64,000 nucleotides of DNA from Paracidovorax wautersii (GCF_900113035.1 NZ_FONX01000002.1:62001-126000); one strand, 5' to 3'; shown: positions 44,495 through 53,517, counted from the first letter of the stretch. The notes: generated by a model from the letters alone, not told the origin. Numbers and translations are program-made.

Positions 44495-46726
44495 CTACGC
44501 GGCCCCGCGCCGCTCCAGCGTGAAGGGCGGCAGGCCCTTGAGCAGCCGCTGGCCGTAGGAGGTGCGCACCAGCCGCTTGTCGTAGCAATAGACGTGGGCG
44601 CGGTCTTCCTCGGTGCGGATGGCGCGGCCCACCCATTGCGCCAGGCGGATGGCGGTGGCCGGCACCACCAGCTCGCTGAACGGGTCGCGCCCGGCGGCGC
44701 GCAGCCATTCGGCGCGGGCCTCGCCCACCGGGTCGTCCGGCGGGGCGAAGGGCAGCTTGGTGATGAAGAGCGATTCGCACAGCGCGCCCGGCAGGTCCAG
44801 CCCTTCGCCGAACGACTGCATGCCGAAGATGATGGACGGCTCGCCGCGTTCCACGCGCTCGCGGTGCTGCGCCAGCAGCTGCGGGCGGGGCAGGGCGGTC
44901 TGCACCAGCACGCTGGCGCGCATGGCGGTGGGCAGCGCATCGACGGCCTGGCGCATCTGGTCGCGCGAGGTGAACAGCACCAGCGCGCCGGATTCGACCA
45001 GCGCCAGGTCGCTCAGCAGCGCATCGACCATCTCGGCGGTGAAGGCCTGGGCCTCGCGCGGGTCGGCCGTGGTCTCGGTGGCGATCAGCGTGCCCTGCAG
45101 CGCGTAGTCGAAGGGGCTGGGCACTTCCAGCGTGGTCACGGCTTCGTCGCCGAAGAGCCCGGCTTCGCGCAGGAAGAAGTCGAACTGCCCGCAGCTGGTG
45201 AGCGTGGCCGAGGTCAGCACCGCGCCGCGCACGGCCGACCAGAGGTTGTTGCGCAGCGTGTTGCCCGGCAGCACCGGGCTGGCATGGGCCTTGACGACGA
45301 TGTAGTCGCCATCGACCTGCAGCGTGAACCACTTGGCGGCGGGCACGGCGCCCTCGGGCGCGTCCTGCAGCAGCAGCTGGGCGGTGGCGTGCGCAGCCTC
45401 CAGCCGCGGCGCCAGCGCGCCGATCTGGGCGTAGAGCGTGGACAGGCGCCGCGCCTCGTCGGGCTTGTCGCGGATCTCGGCGCGCAGGGCCTTGGAGATG
45501 GCGCGCAGCGCGTCGAGAAAGCCCTCGGCATGGTGCGCGGCCTGCGACAGCGGTTCGATGAGCTCGGGCGGCAGCACGCCGCCGGCCACCCGGGCGCGCG
45601 TGGGCACGCCGGGCGCCTGCGGGCGCGCGCGGCCGCCCCAGGCGGGGCGCGGGGCGCGCAGCTCTTCGCCATAGACGTCCATGGCCAGCCGGGCCGCGTC
45701 CTGCAGCGCGGTGCGCAGGCGGGCGGCGTGGTTGGGCACGTCGGCGATTTCCTCGACCTCGACCAGCGCGCCGATGCGCAGCGCGCGGCTGGCAAGCTTG
45801 TCGATCCAGTTCAGGCGGCTCAGGTCGGCCTCGCAGGCGAACTGCTGCAGCGCGGTGGCGGGCAGGTGGTGGGCCTCGTCCAGCACCAGCAGGCAGTTGT
45901 CCAGCTCGGGCAGCAGCCGCGCGCCGATGGAGGAGAGCAGCAGGTCGTGGTTGGCCACGATGACCTGCGCGGCCACCAGCGCCTTGCGCCGGTCGTAATA
46001 GGTGCATTGGCTGAACACCGGGCAGTGCTTGCCGGTGCAGGAGCTGGACTCGGCCGCCACCGGGCTCCAGACCTCGGATTCGGGCGGGGCCTGCAGCGTG
46101 TCGCGGTCGCCGTCCCACTGGCCGGCCGAGAGCGCATCGGCCATCGAGGTATAGAACTGCATGCGCGCTTCGGATTCGTGGCGCGGCCGGCGTGCGCGTT
46201 CCTCGGCTTCCTCGTCGGCGAAAAGATCGTCGCCCTCACCGCCTTCGCCATCGCCGCCGGCCGAGCCGCCGCTCGCCAGCCGTTCGAGCTTGAGCTTGCA
46301 CACGTAGCGCCCGCGCCCCTTGGCGAGCGCGAAGCGGAAGGGCTGGGCCATGCGCGCGGCCAGCGCTGGCAGGTCCTTGTTGACCAGCTGCTCCTGCAGC
46401 GCCACCGTGGCCGTGGAGATCAGCACCCGCGTGCCGCGCTCCAGCGCCATGGCGATGGCCGGCACGCTGTAGGCCAGCGACTTGCCCACGCCCGTGCCCG
46501 CCTGCACCACGGCGATGGAGCGCTGCGGCGCGGGCGGCGGGGCGCCTTCGCCCTCGCCATCCTCCAGCTTGCCCAGCTGCGCGCGCGAGAAGGTGTGGGC
46601 CACCTGCTCGGCCATGCGGCGCTGGCCCGTGCGGCTGCGGAAACCCTCGGTGGCCGACACCACCGCATCGAAAGACTGCAGGGCCTGAGCGGCCCACTCC
46701 TGTTGAGACATACAGTAGTGTGACAT
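44495..46726 (-). CDS. dinG: ATP-dependent DNA helicase, DinG family
   Basis: A 743-residue superfamily 2, XPD-like 5'-3' helicase. Walker A is VVQAGTGVGKSLAY (~80), and the DEAH box is LVLDEAHHLP. The iron-sulphur domain cysteines are seen in YVCKLKLERL and SCTGKHCPVFSQC, as in E. coli DinG. Motifs V/VI are GLDLPGALCESLFITKLPFAPP and RLAQWVGRAIRTEEDRA. An Asp/Glu/Gly-rich insert (~125-150) is local. It unwinds forked DNA, D-loops and R-loops. The start at 46726 or the ATG five codons later are equally plausible, since neither has a good ribosome-binding site. Confidence 0.92.
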   Translation of the reverse strand: MSHYCMSQQEWAAQALQSFDAVVSATEGFRSRTGQRRMAEQVAHTFSRAQLGKLEDGEGEGAPPPAPQRSIAVVQAGTGVGKSLAYSVPAIAMALERGTRVLISTATVALQEQLVNKDLPALAARMAQPFRFALAKGRGRYVCKLKLERLASGGSAGGDGEGGEGDDLFADEEAEERARRPRHESEARMQFYTSMADALSAGQWDGDRDTLQAPPESEVWSPVAAESSSCTGKHCPVFSQCTYYDRRKALVAAQVIVANHDLLLSSIGARLLPELDNCLLVLDEAHHLPATALQQFACEADLSRLNWIDKLASRALRIGALVEVEEIADVPNHAARLRTALQDAARLAMDVYGEELRAPRPAWGGRARPQAPGVPTRARVAGGVLPPELIEPLSQAAHHAEGFLDALRAISKALRAEIRDKPDEARRLSTLYAQIGALAPRLEAAHATAQLLLQDAPEGAVPAAKWFTLQVDGDYIVVKAHASPVLPGNTLRNNLWSAVRGAVLTSATLTSCGQFDFFLREAGLFGDEAVTTLEVPSPFDYALQGTLIATETTADPREAQAFTAEMVDALLSDLALVESGALVLFTSRDQMRQAVDALPTAMRASVLVQTALPRPQLLAQHRERVERGEPSIIFGMQSFGEGLDLPGALCESLFITKLPFAPPDDPVGEARAEWLRAAGRDPFSELVVPATAIRLAQWVGRAIRTEEDRAHVYCYDKRLVRTSYGQRLLKGLPPFTLERRGAA

Positions 46727-46812
46727 GGAAGCCGGGTCACAGCCGGCCAGCGCGCCAGCCTACAGCCCGTGCGCGGCGCCGCTCCTAGGATGGCCCATCG
46801 CCCCACGGCGAC

Positions 46813-47169
46813 ATGAACCACCAAGAGACCCCCGACATGGCCGAACATTCCACGCCCCCCACCGATCCCGCCCAGCGCCCCGGCGGCAACCCCCGTTCCG
46901 AACTGCCGCCCGACGCGCACGCCGGCACCGAACACCGCTCGGTGGACACCACCCGCGCCGAACTCCCGCCCCATCCGCCCGAGGAAGGCGGCAAGGACGA
47001 GAAACATTCCTCGCCCCTGATGCCCCACGAGCGGGACCAGTCCGTGGGCATGACCGATGGCGCGCCCGACGCCAACGTCGAGCAGGCCTACCGCGACGTG
47101 CAGCGCGGCCTGCAGGACACCGACCGCGGCCAGCCCACGCACGACGCCTACCAGAAGCAGAAGCAATAA
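46813..47169 (+). CDS. Small hydrophilic protein of unknown function
   Basis: A 118-residue protein, almost entirely polar: rich in Pro, His, Asp, Glu, Gln and Gly, with no hydrophobic core, signal peptide or Cys. A repeated phrase of the form R-S/A-E-L-P-P-x-x-P/A-H (RSELPPDAHAG, RAELPPHPPEEGG) suggests a short internal duplication. Probably intrinsically disordered, perhaps a stress-type protein. Alternative starts at internal ATGs exist. It is divergent from dinG and ends in a strong terminator, which supports it being a real gene. Confidence 0.65.
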   Translation: MNHQETPDMAEHSTPPTDPAQRPGGNPRSELPPDAHAGTEHRSVDTTRAELPPHPPEEGGKDEKHSSPLMPHERDQSVGMTDGAPDANVEQAYRDVQRGLQDTDRGQPTHDAYQKQKQ

Positions 47170-47200
47170 GGCCCGCACCGCTGCGGCCTGCGGTCACGCC

Positions 47201-47254
47201 GCTATCAAAAAAATAGCTGCCAGCGCTTGTATTGCAAGCGCTGGCAGCCTTTTT
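47201..47254. terminator. Strong terminator / GCTATC-family repeat
   Basis: GCTAT-caaaaaa-ATAGC is joined to a perfect 14-base stem GCTGCCAGCGCTTG (47216-47229) / CAAGCGCTGGCAGC (47235-47248), followed by CTTTTT. It sits between convergent genes and can terminate the rightward small gene. The A-run on the left makes it usable from the other side too. Confidence 0.85.
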
Positions 47255-47279
47255 GGGGCTCAAAGCCCGGGGCGGCTCG

Positions 47280-47720
47280 TTACTTCTGCAGCGTGGCCGT
47301 CAGCGTCACTTCCGGCACGCCGGCCAGCGCCTTGGAGAGCGGGCAGTTGGCCTTGGCCTCGTTCGCGATCTTCTGGAACTGCGCTTCGTCGATGCCCGGC
47401 ACCTTGGCGTTCAGCGTCAGCGCGATGCGGTCGATCTTGAAGCCGTCGCCTTCCTTGGCCAGGCGCACCTTGGCCGTGGTGTCCAGCGTTTCGGTGGCGA
47501 TGCCCGCCTTGTCGCAGGCGAACGAGAACGCCATGGTGAAGCAGGCGGCATGCGCGGCGCCCACGATCTCCTCGGGGTTGCTGTTCTTCGTGTCGTCGCC
47601 GAAGCGGCTGGCGAAGCCGTAGGGCACCTTGTTCAGCGCGCCGGTTTCGGTGCTGATCTGGCCCAGGCCGGCCTTGCCGGCGCCTTCCCAATGCACGGAT
47701 GCGGATTTTTCTGCAGACAT
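47280..47720 (-). CDS. osmC: OsmC-family organic hydroperoxide peroxidase
   Basis: A 146-residue cytosolic thiol peroxidase. The catalytic and resolving cysteines are Cys60 (GAAHAACFTMAFS) and Cys126 (KANCPLSKAL), with Glu51 in NPEEIVGA. Length and motif order fit OsmC rather than Ohr. It detoxifies organic hydroperoxides using a dihydrolipoyl-type reductant. A DnaA box lies between the GGAG ribosome-binding site and the ATG, so DnaA binding could influence its expression (inference). Confidence 0.92.
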   Translation of the reverse strand: MSAEKSASVHWEGAGKAGLGQISTETGALNKVPYGFASRFGDDTKNSNPEEIVGAAHAACFTMAFSFACDKAGIATETLDTTAKVRLAKEGDGFKIDRIALTLNAKVPGIDEAQFQKIANEAKANCPLSKALAGVPEVTLTATLQK

Positions 47721-47722
47721 GG

Positions 47723-47732
47723 TGTGGATAAC
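47723..47732 (-). promoter_or_regulatory. DnaA box in osmC translation-initiation region
   Basis: TGTGGATAAC on the given strand. On the gene strand it lies between GGAG and the ATG, stretching the spacing to about 11 bases. Confidence 0.6.
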
Positions 47733-47956
47733 TCCTTCGATGATGGCGGGGGATGCGGCGCCCGCCGGGGCGGCAGGAGCGCGGAGACTGACCCTGCATC
47801 TGACCATCCGCCACGGCCCGCCCGCTGTGGGACGGCGCCGCGCCCTGGGGTCTGACGCGCGCTGCCGCGCCTGTGCTGCGCTAACCTGCAGTGCAACCCG
47901 CGACGACGGGCCCGGCACGCCTGCCGGCCCGACAACCCTGGAGGTGTTTTCCGCCC

Positions 47957-49033
47957 ATGCGCCGATCCTTCATCCCACCCCTGGCCGCGCTCGCCCTGGC
48001 CGCCCTGCAGGCCGGCCCCGCGCAGGCCGCCGGCCGCGTGCCGCCAGCGCCGGAATACACGGTGCAGCTATCGCACCCGGACAACCGCTACGTGGTCACG
48101 CCTATCGAGGGCGAGCTGCCCACGCTGGAAGGCCTGCCCGCGCAACTGCCCTACGGCAGCTCTTCCGGGCAGTGGGGCGAGTCGGGCAAGTACTTCACCG
48201 AGCAGCACGGCACGCCGGTGGGCGCCCGCATCGTGTACTTCTCGCGCTACGAGGACGCCTTCTACCGCCTGAAGGCGGAATTTCCGCTGGACGTGGTCAA
48301 GACCCTGGCGCGCCGCGCCTATGCCAACAACGAATCCCAGTCGTCCGACAAGCAGCTGAAGCCCTTCATCGACACCCAGGAGGTCCCCGGATACGCCGAG
48401 GAGTTCAACCGCATCGGCTACGCCTACGAGCCGCTGTCGTCGGTGGTGCTGGGCTTCGCCCCGCAGGGCATGGTGGTCGTGTGGTTCCAGTACGGCTATG
48501 TGTCCGTGCAGATCGGCGAATACCGCGCCGAGCGCATCGTGGACGACGGTGCCTATGCCCGGCGGCTGTTCTCGCGCATCTCGGCGACGCGCGAGGAGAT
48601 CCGCGCCAGCCGCTTCGATCCCGATGCCTCGCCGCAGCGCTGGCAGGCCTACCAGACGCGTTACCGCTGGACGCCGCGCTTCGTGCTGCCCCCCGGCGCC
48701 CCGCAGCTGTACCGCGCGCAGATCGAGTACTTCAACGGCGAGAGGGAAATGCTGCTGCGCCCCTGGGTGGACCAGCCCGCCACCTTCCCCCGCGCCATCC
48801 CGAAGGAGATCACCGTCTTCTGGCGCTCCGCCCGAGGCAACGTGCTGCAGGGCACCGCCACCTTCGACTGGCCGGCCGTCAACAAGGCCTTCGGGCGCGG
48901 CGAGCCCGGCCCGGGCGTGCTGGAGATGCGGCTCAGCGAAGAGGATCAGAGCGTCGCCCTGCAGATCGACGGCCGCCCCGTTCCCGCGCTGACCTGGGAG
49001 GCCGGCCGCAGCGCCCAGACCTTCCGCGACTGA
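47957..49033 (+). CDS. Exported protein of unknown function
   Basis: A 358-residue protein. A signal peptide covers residues 1-24 (RRSFIPPLAALALAALQAGPAQA). The mature part starts with PAPEYTVQLSHPDNRYVVTPIEGELP and contains repeated aromatic-rich stretches (IGYAYEPLSSVVLGFAPQGMVVVWFQYGYVSVQIGEYRAE; YQTRYRWTPRFVLPPGAP). The middle strongly suggests a beta-sandwich; the pattern recalls DUF2931-type proteins but I cannot confirm it. No catalytic motif or lipobox. GGAGG-like sequence precedes the ATG. It stands alone and is convergent with the ferredoxin gene. Confidence 0.8.
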   Translation: MRRSFIPPLAALALAALQAGPAQAAGRVPPAPEYTVQLSHPDNRYVVTPIEGELPTLEGLPAQLPYGSSSGQWGESGKYFTEQHGTPVGARIVYFSRYEDAFYRLKAEFPLDVVKTLARRAYANNESQSSDKQLKPFIDTQEVPGYAEEFNRIGYAYEPLSSVVLGFAPQGMVVVWFQYGYVSVQIGEYRAERIVDDGAYARRLFSRISATREEIRASRFDPDASPQRWQAYQTRYRWTPRFVLPPGAPQLYRAQIEYFNGEREMLLRPWVDQPATFPRAIPKEITVFWRSARGNVLQGTATFDWPAVNKAFGRGEPGPGVLEMRLSEEDQSVALQIDGRPVPALTWEAGRSAQTFRD

Positions 49034-49044
49034 GCCAGCGGGGC

Positions 49045-49281
49045 TCAGCCCGGCGTGCGCCGCCGCTCCATGCGGATCGCGTCGAACGGGCAGCGCACGT
49101 CGCACAGCGCGCACCCGGTGCAGCCGGCGGCATCGTGCAGCACCGAGCGTTTCGGCCCCCAGGGCTGCGGCCCCTGCACCTGCAGGGCCAGCACATGCGG
49201 CGGGCACACGGCCACGCACCAGCCGCAGCCCGTGCAGCGGGCGGCATCGATCACCGGCAGGGCCTTGGCGGCGGGGGGCAT
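49045..49281 (-). CDS. Bacterial-type ferredoxin, 2[4Fe-4S]
   Basis: A 78-residue iron-sulphur protein with two classical cluster motifs: CTGCGWCVAVCP (Cys at about 16, 19, 22, 26) and CTGCALCDVRCP (about 54, 57, 60, 64). The spacer between the motifs is about 27 residues, longer than in clostridial ferredoxins. It carries electrons in the cytosol; no obvious partner enzyme is adjacent. Longer upstream frames are rejected because the ATG at 49281 places the first Cys where the family expects it. Confidence 0.88.
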   Translation of the reverse strand: MPPAAKALPVIDAARCTGCGWCVAVCPPHVLALQVQGPQPWGPKRSVLHDAAGCTGCALCDVRCPFDAIRMERRRTPG

Positions 49282-49358
49282 GGGATGGCGGCGGGCGTGG
49301 TGGAGGCAGCGCAGGAGGGAAGGGCGCGGCTCCGGTGGTGGCGGTGGCGCCCCGTCCG

Positions 49359-49784
49359 TCAGCGCGGCGTGCGCTGCGGGTTCGCCATGGCCGCCGCGCC
49401 ATAGGCGCAGAAGCCCGGCTTGGGGCTCTTGGTGCGCGGATGCAGCCGGCAGGTGTCCGGCCGCTGCTCATAGACCGTGCAGCGCCGCGTCTGCGCATCG
49501 AGAAAGTGGCAGTCGCCGCTGGCGCGCCGCGCCAGGGTGAACACCACGTTCTTGTGGTTGAAGTGGTCGATCAGCCGCGCTTTTTCCAGCCGCTTGGCGA
49601 TGCGCCGGGGCGCCTCGTGCTCGGCCTCGAAGGCATCCACCAGGCCCAGCCGCACCAGGTCGGGCAGCTGCACCTCCAGCGGCATGGTGCAGCAGTTGGC
49701 CGCGCAGCTGTCGCACAGGCCGGCGCGCCAGCGCGTCCAGGTGGCGGGGTTGTCGACGTTGACGATGGAGATCGGGGAGCGCAT
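49359..49784 (-). CDS. YkgJ-family cysteine-cluster protein
   Basis: A 141-residue protein with the CxxxCxxxCC-type cluster (LCDSCAANCCTMPLEV) and later Cys in GDCHFLDAQTRRCTVYEQRPDTCRLHP and GFCAYG, the YkgJ/UPF0153 pattern that probably binds zinc or an iron-sulphur cluster. The function of the family is unknown; some members sit near Fe-S or methyltransferase systems. The ATG at 49784 is chosen over a longer frame without family similarity. It follows the ferredoxin in the same direction, suggesting related use. Confidence 0.85.
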   Translation of the reverse strand: MRSPISIVNVDNPATWTRWRAGLCDSCAANCCTMPLEVQLPDLVRLGLVDAFEAEHEAPRRIAKRLEKARLIDHFNHKNVVFTLARRASGDCHFLDAQTRRCTVYEQRPDTCRLHPRTKSPKPGFCAYGAAAMANPQRTPR

Positions 49785-49970
49785 GGGTGGGCGATTGTGC
49801 CAAGGCACGCGGCCCGGCGGCCGCATGCGGGTTCTGCCAGGTTGCCAAGCCCCGGGCCTGCCCTAATAATTTTGCCCAAGCGATCCGGCTCAGAGCCCGC
49901 CCGGCAAGAGGCGCGCCGCATACGGGCACAGCGTTTCCGGGCCCGCGCTGGCCTGGTCCCAGGAGACAAC

Positions 49971-51980
49971 ATGGACACACGCCTCGCCAGGCACGCGAGC
50001 CTGCCCCAGGAGCACGACATCCTCGCGCTGATCGACCAGGCCCATCTGCGTTCGCGGGCCTTCGGCATCGCGTCCGACGACAAGCCCGACCATTCCGGCC
50101 TGCTGCCCAGCCTGCTCAAGGACGCCCTCGAAGAGAACCGCTTCCTGTTCCAGCACGCCGTGCCGGTCATGGAGGCGCTCAACAGCCAGATCTCCAACAC
50201 CCACAGCATGGTGCTGCTGACCTCCGCGGAAGGCCTGGTGCTGCATGCCATGGGCGACAACGACTTCCTCGAAAAGGCCGACCGCGTGGCCCTGGTGCCC
50301 GGCATGGACTGGAGCGAGCGCAACAAGGGCACCAACGCCGTCGGCACCGCGCTGTCGGCGCAGCAGCCCATCACCGTGCATGGCAGCCAGCACTACATGA
50401 ACGCCAATCACGGCCTGACCTGCTCCTGCGCGCCCATCCTCGACCCCTACGGCCGCCTCGTCGGCGCGCTGGACGTGACGGGCGACCACCGCAGCTACCA
50501 CCAGCACACGCTGGCGCTGGTGCGCATGTCCGCGCAGATGATCGAAAACCACATGTTCGCGGGCAGCTTCCCGCACGCGGTGCGCGTGCATTTCCACTCG
50601 CGCGTGGAATTCCTCGGCACGCTGGTCGAAGGCATCGCCGCCTTCACGCCCGAAGGGCGCTTCATCTCGGCCAACCGCAGCGCGCAGATGCAGCTGGGCA
50701 TGTCCTTCGGCGCGTTGCAGGCGTACACCTTTTCCTCGCTCTTCGGCCAGCCCATCTCGGCCCTGCACGACCTGTTCGGCCACACCACCAGCACCGTGCC
50801 GCGCCAGTTCTGCCTGCACACCGGCGTCATGGTCTGGTGCCATGCCGAAGCCCAGCCCGCCCGCCCCTGGACTGCACCGGCCACCTCGCCCCTTTCCGGC
50901 AAGGCCCACGAAGCGCCGCCGCAGCGCACAGGCGGCAGCAGCAGCAGCGCCGCCGCAGCGGCGGCCACGCGCCGGGCGCAGCTGTCGTCGCTGCAGTACC
51001 TCGACACGGGCGACGCGCAGCTCGCCGCCATCATCGCCAAGCTGCGCAAGGTGGCCGACCGCGACATCCCCGTGATGATCCTGGGCGAAACCGGCTCCGG
51101 CAAAGACCTGCTGGCCCAGGCCATCCACAACGACTCCGCCCGCGCCGCCCAGCCCTTCGTGGCCGTCAACTGCGCCTCCATCCCCGACACGCTGATCGAA
51201 GCCGAACTCTTCGGCTACGAAGAAGGCGCCTTCACCGGCGCGCGCAAGAAAGGCGCGCCCGGCAAGATCCAGCAGGCCCACGGCGGCACGCTGTTTCTGG
51301 ATGAGATCGGCGACATGCCCCCGCACCTGCAGGCGCGGCTGCTGCGCGTGCTGCAGGAGCGCAAGGTGAGCCCGCTGGGCGCGGGCCGGGAGGTGGAGGT
51401 CGATGTGACCGTCATCAGCGCCACGCACAAGAACCTCAAGGAACTGATCGCCAGCGGCAGCTTCCGAGAAGACCTCTACTACCGTCTCAACGGCCTGGTC
51501 GTGCGCCTGCCGGCGCTGCGCGAACGCAGCGACTTCGACGCGGTGATGAAGAAAGTGCTGCACGCGCAGGACGGCGGCGCCCAGGTCACCATCGAGCCGC
51601 AGGTGCTGGAGCTCATGCGCGCCTACCACTGGCCGGGCAACGTGCGCCAGCTGTACAACCTGCTGCGCACCGCCTGCGCCATGGTGGACGACGACCGCGT
51701 CATCCGCGTGGAACACCTGCCCGACGACTTCCTCGACGAACTGCGCGTGCCGCTGCGCCCGGCCGCACGGAGCCTGGCCGTGCCTGTGGCTGCTGCCGCC
51801 GCTGCCGAACCCGCCGCCGGCAGCACCACCCCCTGCCTGCAGGACGTGACCCTGCAGGCCATGGCGCAGATGCTGCGCCTGCACAAGGGCAACCTCTCGG
51901 CCGCCGCCAAGGCGCTGGGCGTTTCGCGCAACACCATCTATCGCAAGAAGAATTTGCTGCCGCCGGATTTGCTCAATTGA
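49971..51980 (+). CDS. Sigma-54-dependent activator, AcoR-like
   Basis: A 669-residue regulator. N-terminal GAF-like region (~60-220; NHGLTCSCAPILDPYGRLVGALDVTGDH). PAS-like segment (~225-290). AAA+ domain (~350-580) with Walker A ILGETGSGKDLL, GAFTGA (EEGAFTGARKKGAPGKI) for sigma-54 contact, and Walker B GTLFLDEIGDMP. C-terminal Fis-type helix-turn-helix (~620-669; LSAAAKALGVSRNTIYRKK). This layout and the ISNTHSMVLLTS start match AcoR, activator of acetoin catabolism and related operons. No target operon lies next to it, so its regulon is elsewhere. It needs RpoN promoters. Confidence 0.93.
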   Translation: MDTRLARHASLPQEHDILALIDQAHLRSRAFGIASDDKPDHSGLLPSLLKDALEENRFLFQHAVPVMEALNSQISNTHSMVLLTSAEGLVLHAMGDNDFLEKADRVALVPGMDWSERNKGTNAVGTALSAQQPITVHGSQHYMNANHGLTCSCAPILDPYGRLVGALDVTGDHRSYHQHTLALVRMSAQMIENHMFAGSFPHAVRVHFHSRVEFLGTLVEGIAAFTPEGRFISANRSAQMQLGMSFGALQAYTFSSLFGQPISALHDLFGHTTSTVPRQFCLHTGVMVWCHAEAQPARPWTAPATSPLSGKAHEAPPQRTGGSSSSAAAAAATRRAQLSSLQYLDTGDAQLAAIIAKLRKVADRDIPVMILGETGSGKDLLAQAIHNDSARAAQPFVAVNCASIPDTLIEAELFGYEEGAFTGARKKGAPGKIQQAHGGTLFLDEIGDMPPHLQARLLRVLQERKVSPLGAGREVEVDVTVISATHKNLKELIASGSFREDLYYRLNGLVVRLPALRERSDFDAVMKKVLHAQDGGAQVTIEPQVLELMRAYHWPGNVRQLYNLLRTACAMVDDDRVIRVEHLPDDFLDELRVPLRPAARSLAVPVAAAAAAEPAAGSTTPCLQDVTLQAMAQMLRLHKGNLSAAAKALGVSRNTIYRKKNLLPPDLLN

Positions 51981-52161
51981 TGGCGGCGGGAAGTTTTCCT
52001 TGCTGCGACCGTCGTTGTTTTGGTTCGCCTCTGCTTTCCGTACTGCCTCTGGCACAGCTGCGCGGGGCTTGTGGATGGCCGTGACCTTGTGTGACACACA
52101 GATCAACAGTTCGTACGGAAGGTGCTCAGCTGTTGTGCACGGTGTGCCACACACATCGAAA
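51981..52161. other. Intergenic DNA at left edge of the lower-GC island
   Basis: Together with the repeat to its right this is a ~415-base gap without genes. Base composition falls here and codon use changes in the next two genes, suggesting the junction of acquired DNA. I see no attachment site or tRNA remnant. Confidence 0.4.
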
Positions 52162-52350
52162 AAGTAGGTAGCAGCGGCGACTTTCGCGCCTTCTTCCTAG
52201 CCGAACAATCCCGCATCGTCGTCTCCCTGAGCTGCTCGTGCACTGACTTACATCAGCGACTGGCAGATCGCCACTCGATGCAGACCGCCCGTCAGATCGA
52301 GGTGTATTGGCGGCTGTGGCGCACACCCCGAAAGTCCTTACTACCTACTT
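52162..52350. repeat. 189-base inverted-repeat element upstream of the toxin-antitoxin pair
   Basis: The ends are AAGTAGGTAG (52162-52171) and its exact complement CTACCTACTT (52341-52350). Just inside, GACTTTCG (52179-52186) and CGAAAGTC (52329-52336) also mirror each other, followed by GCGCC-like bases. Such nested ends resemble a miniature transposable element or a terminal-repeat remnant. No target-site duplication is evident. Confidence 0.5.
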
Positions 52351-52363
52351 GATCAAACTTGAT
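52347..52363 (+). promoter_or_regulatory. Candidate autoregulatory operator of the Xre-ImmA gene
   Basis: The direct repeat ACTTGAT-caa-ACTTGAT, which also reads as the near-palindrome ACTTGATCAAaCTT, lies 33 bases before the likely start. Xre-type antitoxins commonly bind such sites. Confidence 0.4.
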
Positions 52364-52395
52364 TTTTAATGGTGTGCACCGATAATCCAGAGGCT

Positions 52396-53517
52396 ATGCA
52401 CAAAGTTATCCACACCATCAATGTCAAGAACGCCATCCAGGCGTTGGGGTGGACACAGAAGGATCTTGCCGCCCAGCTCGGGGTGACGGGGCAGGCAGTT
52501 ACGAATTGGATGAAGGGCACAGATTTCCCCCGCCCTGACAAGTTGCTCAAGCTGGCAACTACCCTGAAGCTGAGTTTTTCCGACTTGGTGCAGTTGCCTC
52601 AGGCCGAGCAGCCCGTGGTAGCTTTCCGCAAGAAGGGCGGCGCAAAGACTAAAGACGATCATGTCCTGAAGGCGATGGGTATGGGCGCGTTGCTTAAAGC
52701 TTTGGTGCCCTATCTGTCCCCTCTCCCTCAGCTACGCCGTCAGCTTTCGGCGCCGTCTACAGAGTACGCTGCGCTGCAGGACGTGGTCGCCCAGGTGCGC
52801 AAGAGTCTGGGTTTGGGCGAAGGCGGGGTACTCCACTACGAACTGCTGTTGGGCGAATTCGCGGACAACGGAGCGGTTGTGGTGCCCGTGATGTGGGGTG
52901 CGCTGCATAACCACAAGAATGCTTTGCACATTCTGCTGCCGCAGGAACGGGTCACTTTCATCTTCCTGAACCTGGATACATACCGTGAGGACTTCAAGTT
53001 CTGGATGGCGCACGAGTTGGCGCATGTGTTCACGCCTCGGTTGGCAGGCTATGAAGAGGGTGAAGACTTTGCGGATGCTTTTGCCGCTGCCTTGTTGTTT
53101 CCCAGGGAGCTGGCCTGCGCAGCCTACGCGCAGGTGGCAGGTCAGTCCAAGTCCCATGAGGCAGAAGTGCTGCAAGCGTATGCGAGCGAGCACGACATTT
53201 CGTTGAATACGGTCTTTCAGGAGATCAACCGGTTTGCAAGTTCGCAGGGGCTCACCCCCCTCAAGCACCAAGCGGTCGAAATTCATAAGTTGCGCAACTG
53301 GCAGCGCGGCAAGCTGGTCAGTGAGTCGTTGTTCGCCCCTCTGCCGCCCGAGCCTGCTGCCTATTTGGCTGCTGCCGAGCGTCAGTTTCGCAGTGACTTC
53401 TTCCACGCCTTGCGTCGGATGGTGCAGGAGAAGCAAACCGGCCCGGGCTATCTCCAGCAGGTGATGGATATCCCCATGCAAGATGCCTTTGCGCTGTATG
53501 GGGAACTGACCCGGTGA
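52396..53517 (+). CDS. Xre-family HTH fused to ImmA/IrrE metallopeptidase (antitoxin-like)
   Basis: A 373-residue protein with an N-terminal Xre helix-turn-helix (residues 10-65: AIQALGWTQKDLAAQLGVTGQAVTNWMKG). An M78/ImmA-IrrE peptidase domain (~170-300) carries the zinc motif HELAH (206-210) and the downstream EGEDFADAFAAALLFP. In predicted type II systems such proteins act as antitoxin/repressor for a linked toxin. The stop overlaps the next gene as GTGA. An upstream in-frame ATG (52369) is possible; 52396 gives the family start. Codon use is clearly less GC-rich than the flanking genes, indicating acquired DNA. Confidence 0.85.
   Translation: MHKVIHTINVKNAIQALGWTQKDLAAQLGVTGQAVTNWMKGTDFPRPDKLLKLATTLKLSFSDLVQLPQAEQPVVAFRKKGGAKTKDDHVLKAMGMGALLKALVPYLSPLPQLRRQLSAPSTEYAALQDVVAQVRKSLGLGEGGVLHYELLLGEFADNGAVVVPVMWGALHNHKNALHILLPQERVTFIFLNLDTYREDFKFWMAHELAHVFTPRLAGYEEGEDFADAFAAALLFPRELACAAYAQVAGQSKSHEAEVLQAYASEHDISLNTVFQEINRFASSQGLTPLKHQAVEIHKLRNWQRGKLVSESLFAPLPPEPAAYLAAAERQFRSDFFHALRRMVQEKQTGPGYLQQVMDIPMQDAFALYGELTR
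52405..52414 (+). promoter_or_regulatory. DnaA box at start of Xre-ImmA gene
   Basis: GTTATCCACA within codons 4-7 (V-I-H-T), inside the lower-GC island. Confidence 0.55.

Noticed and set aside
47201-47254. Small RNA gene at the perfect 14-base stem
   Set aside because: Position between convergent genes and the terminal T-run explain it as a terminator; no promoter is visible upstream.
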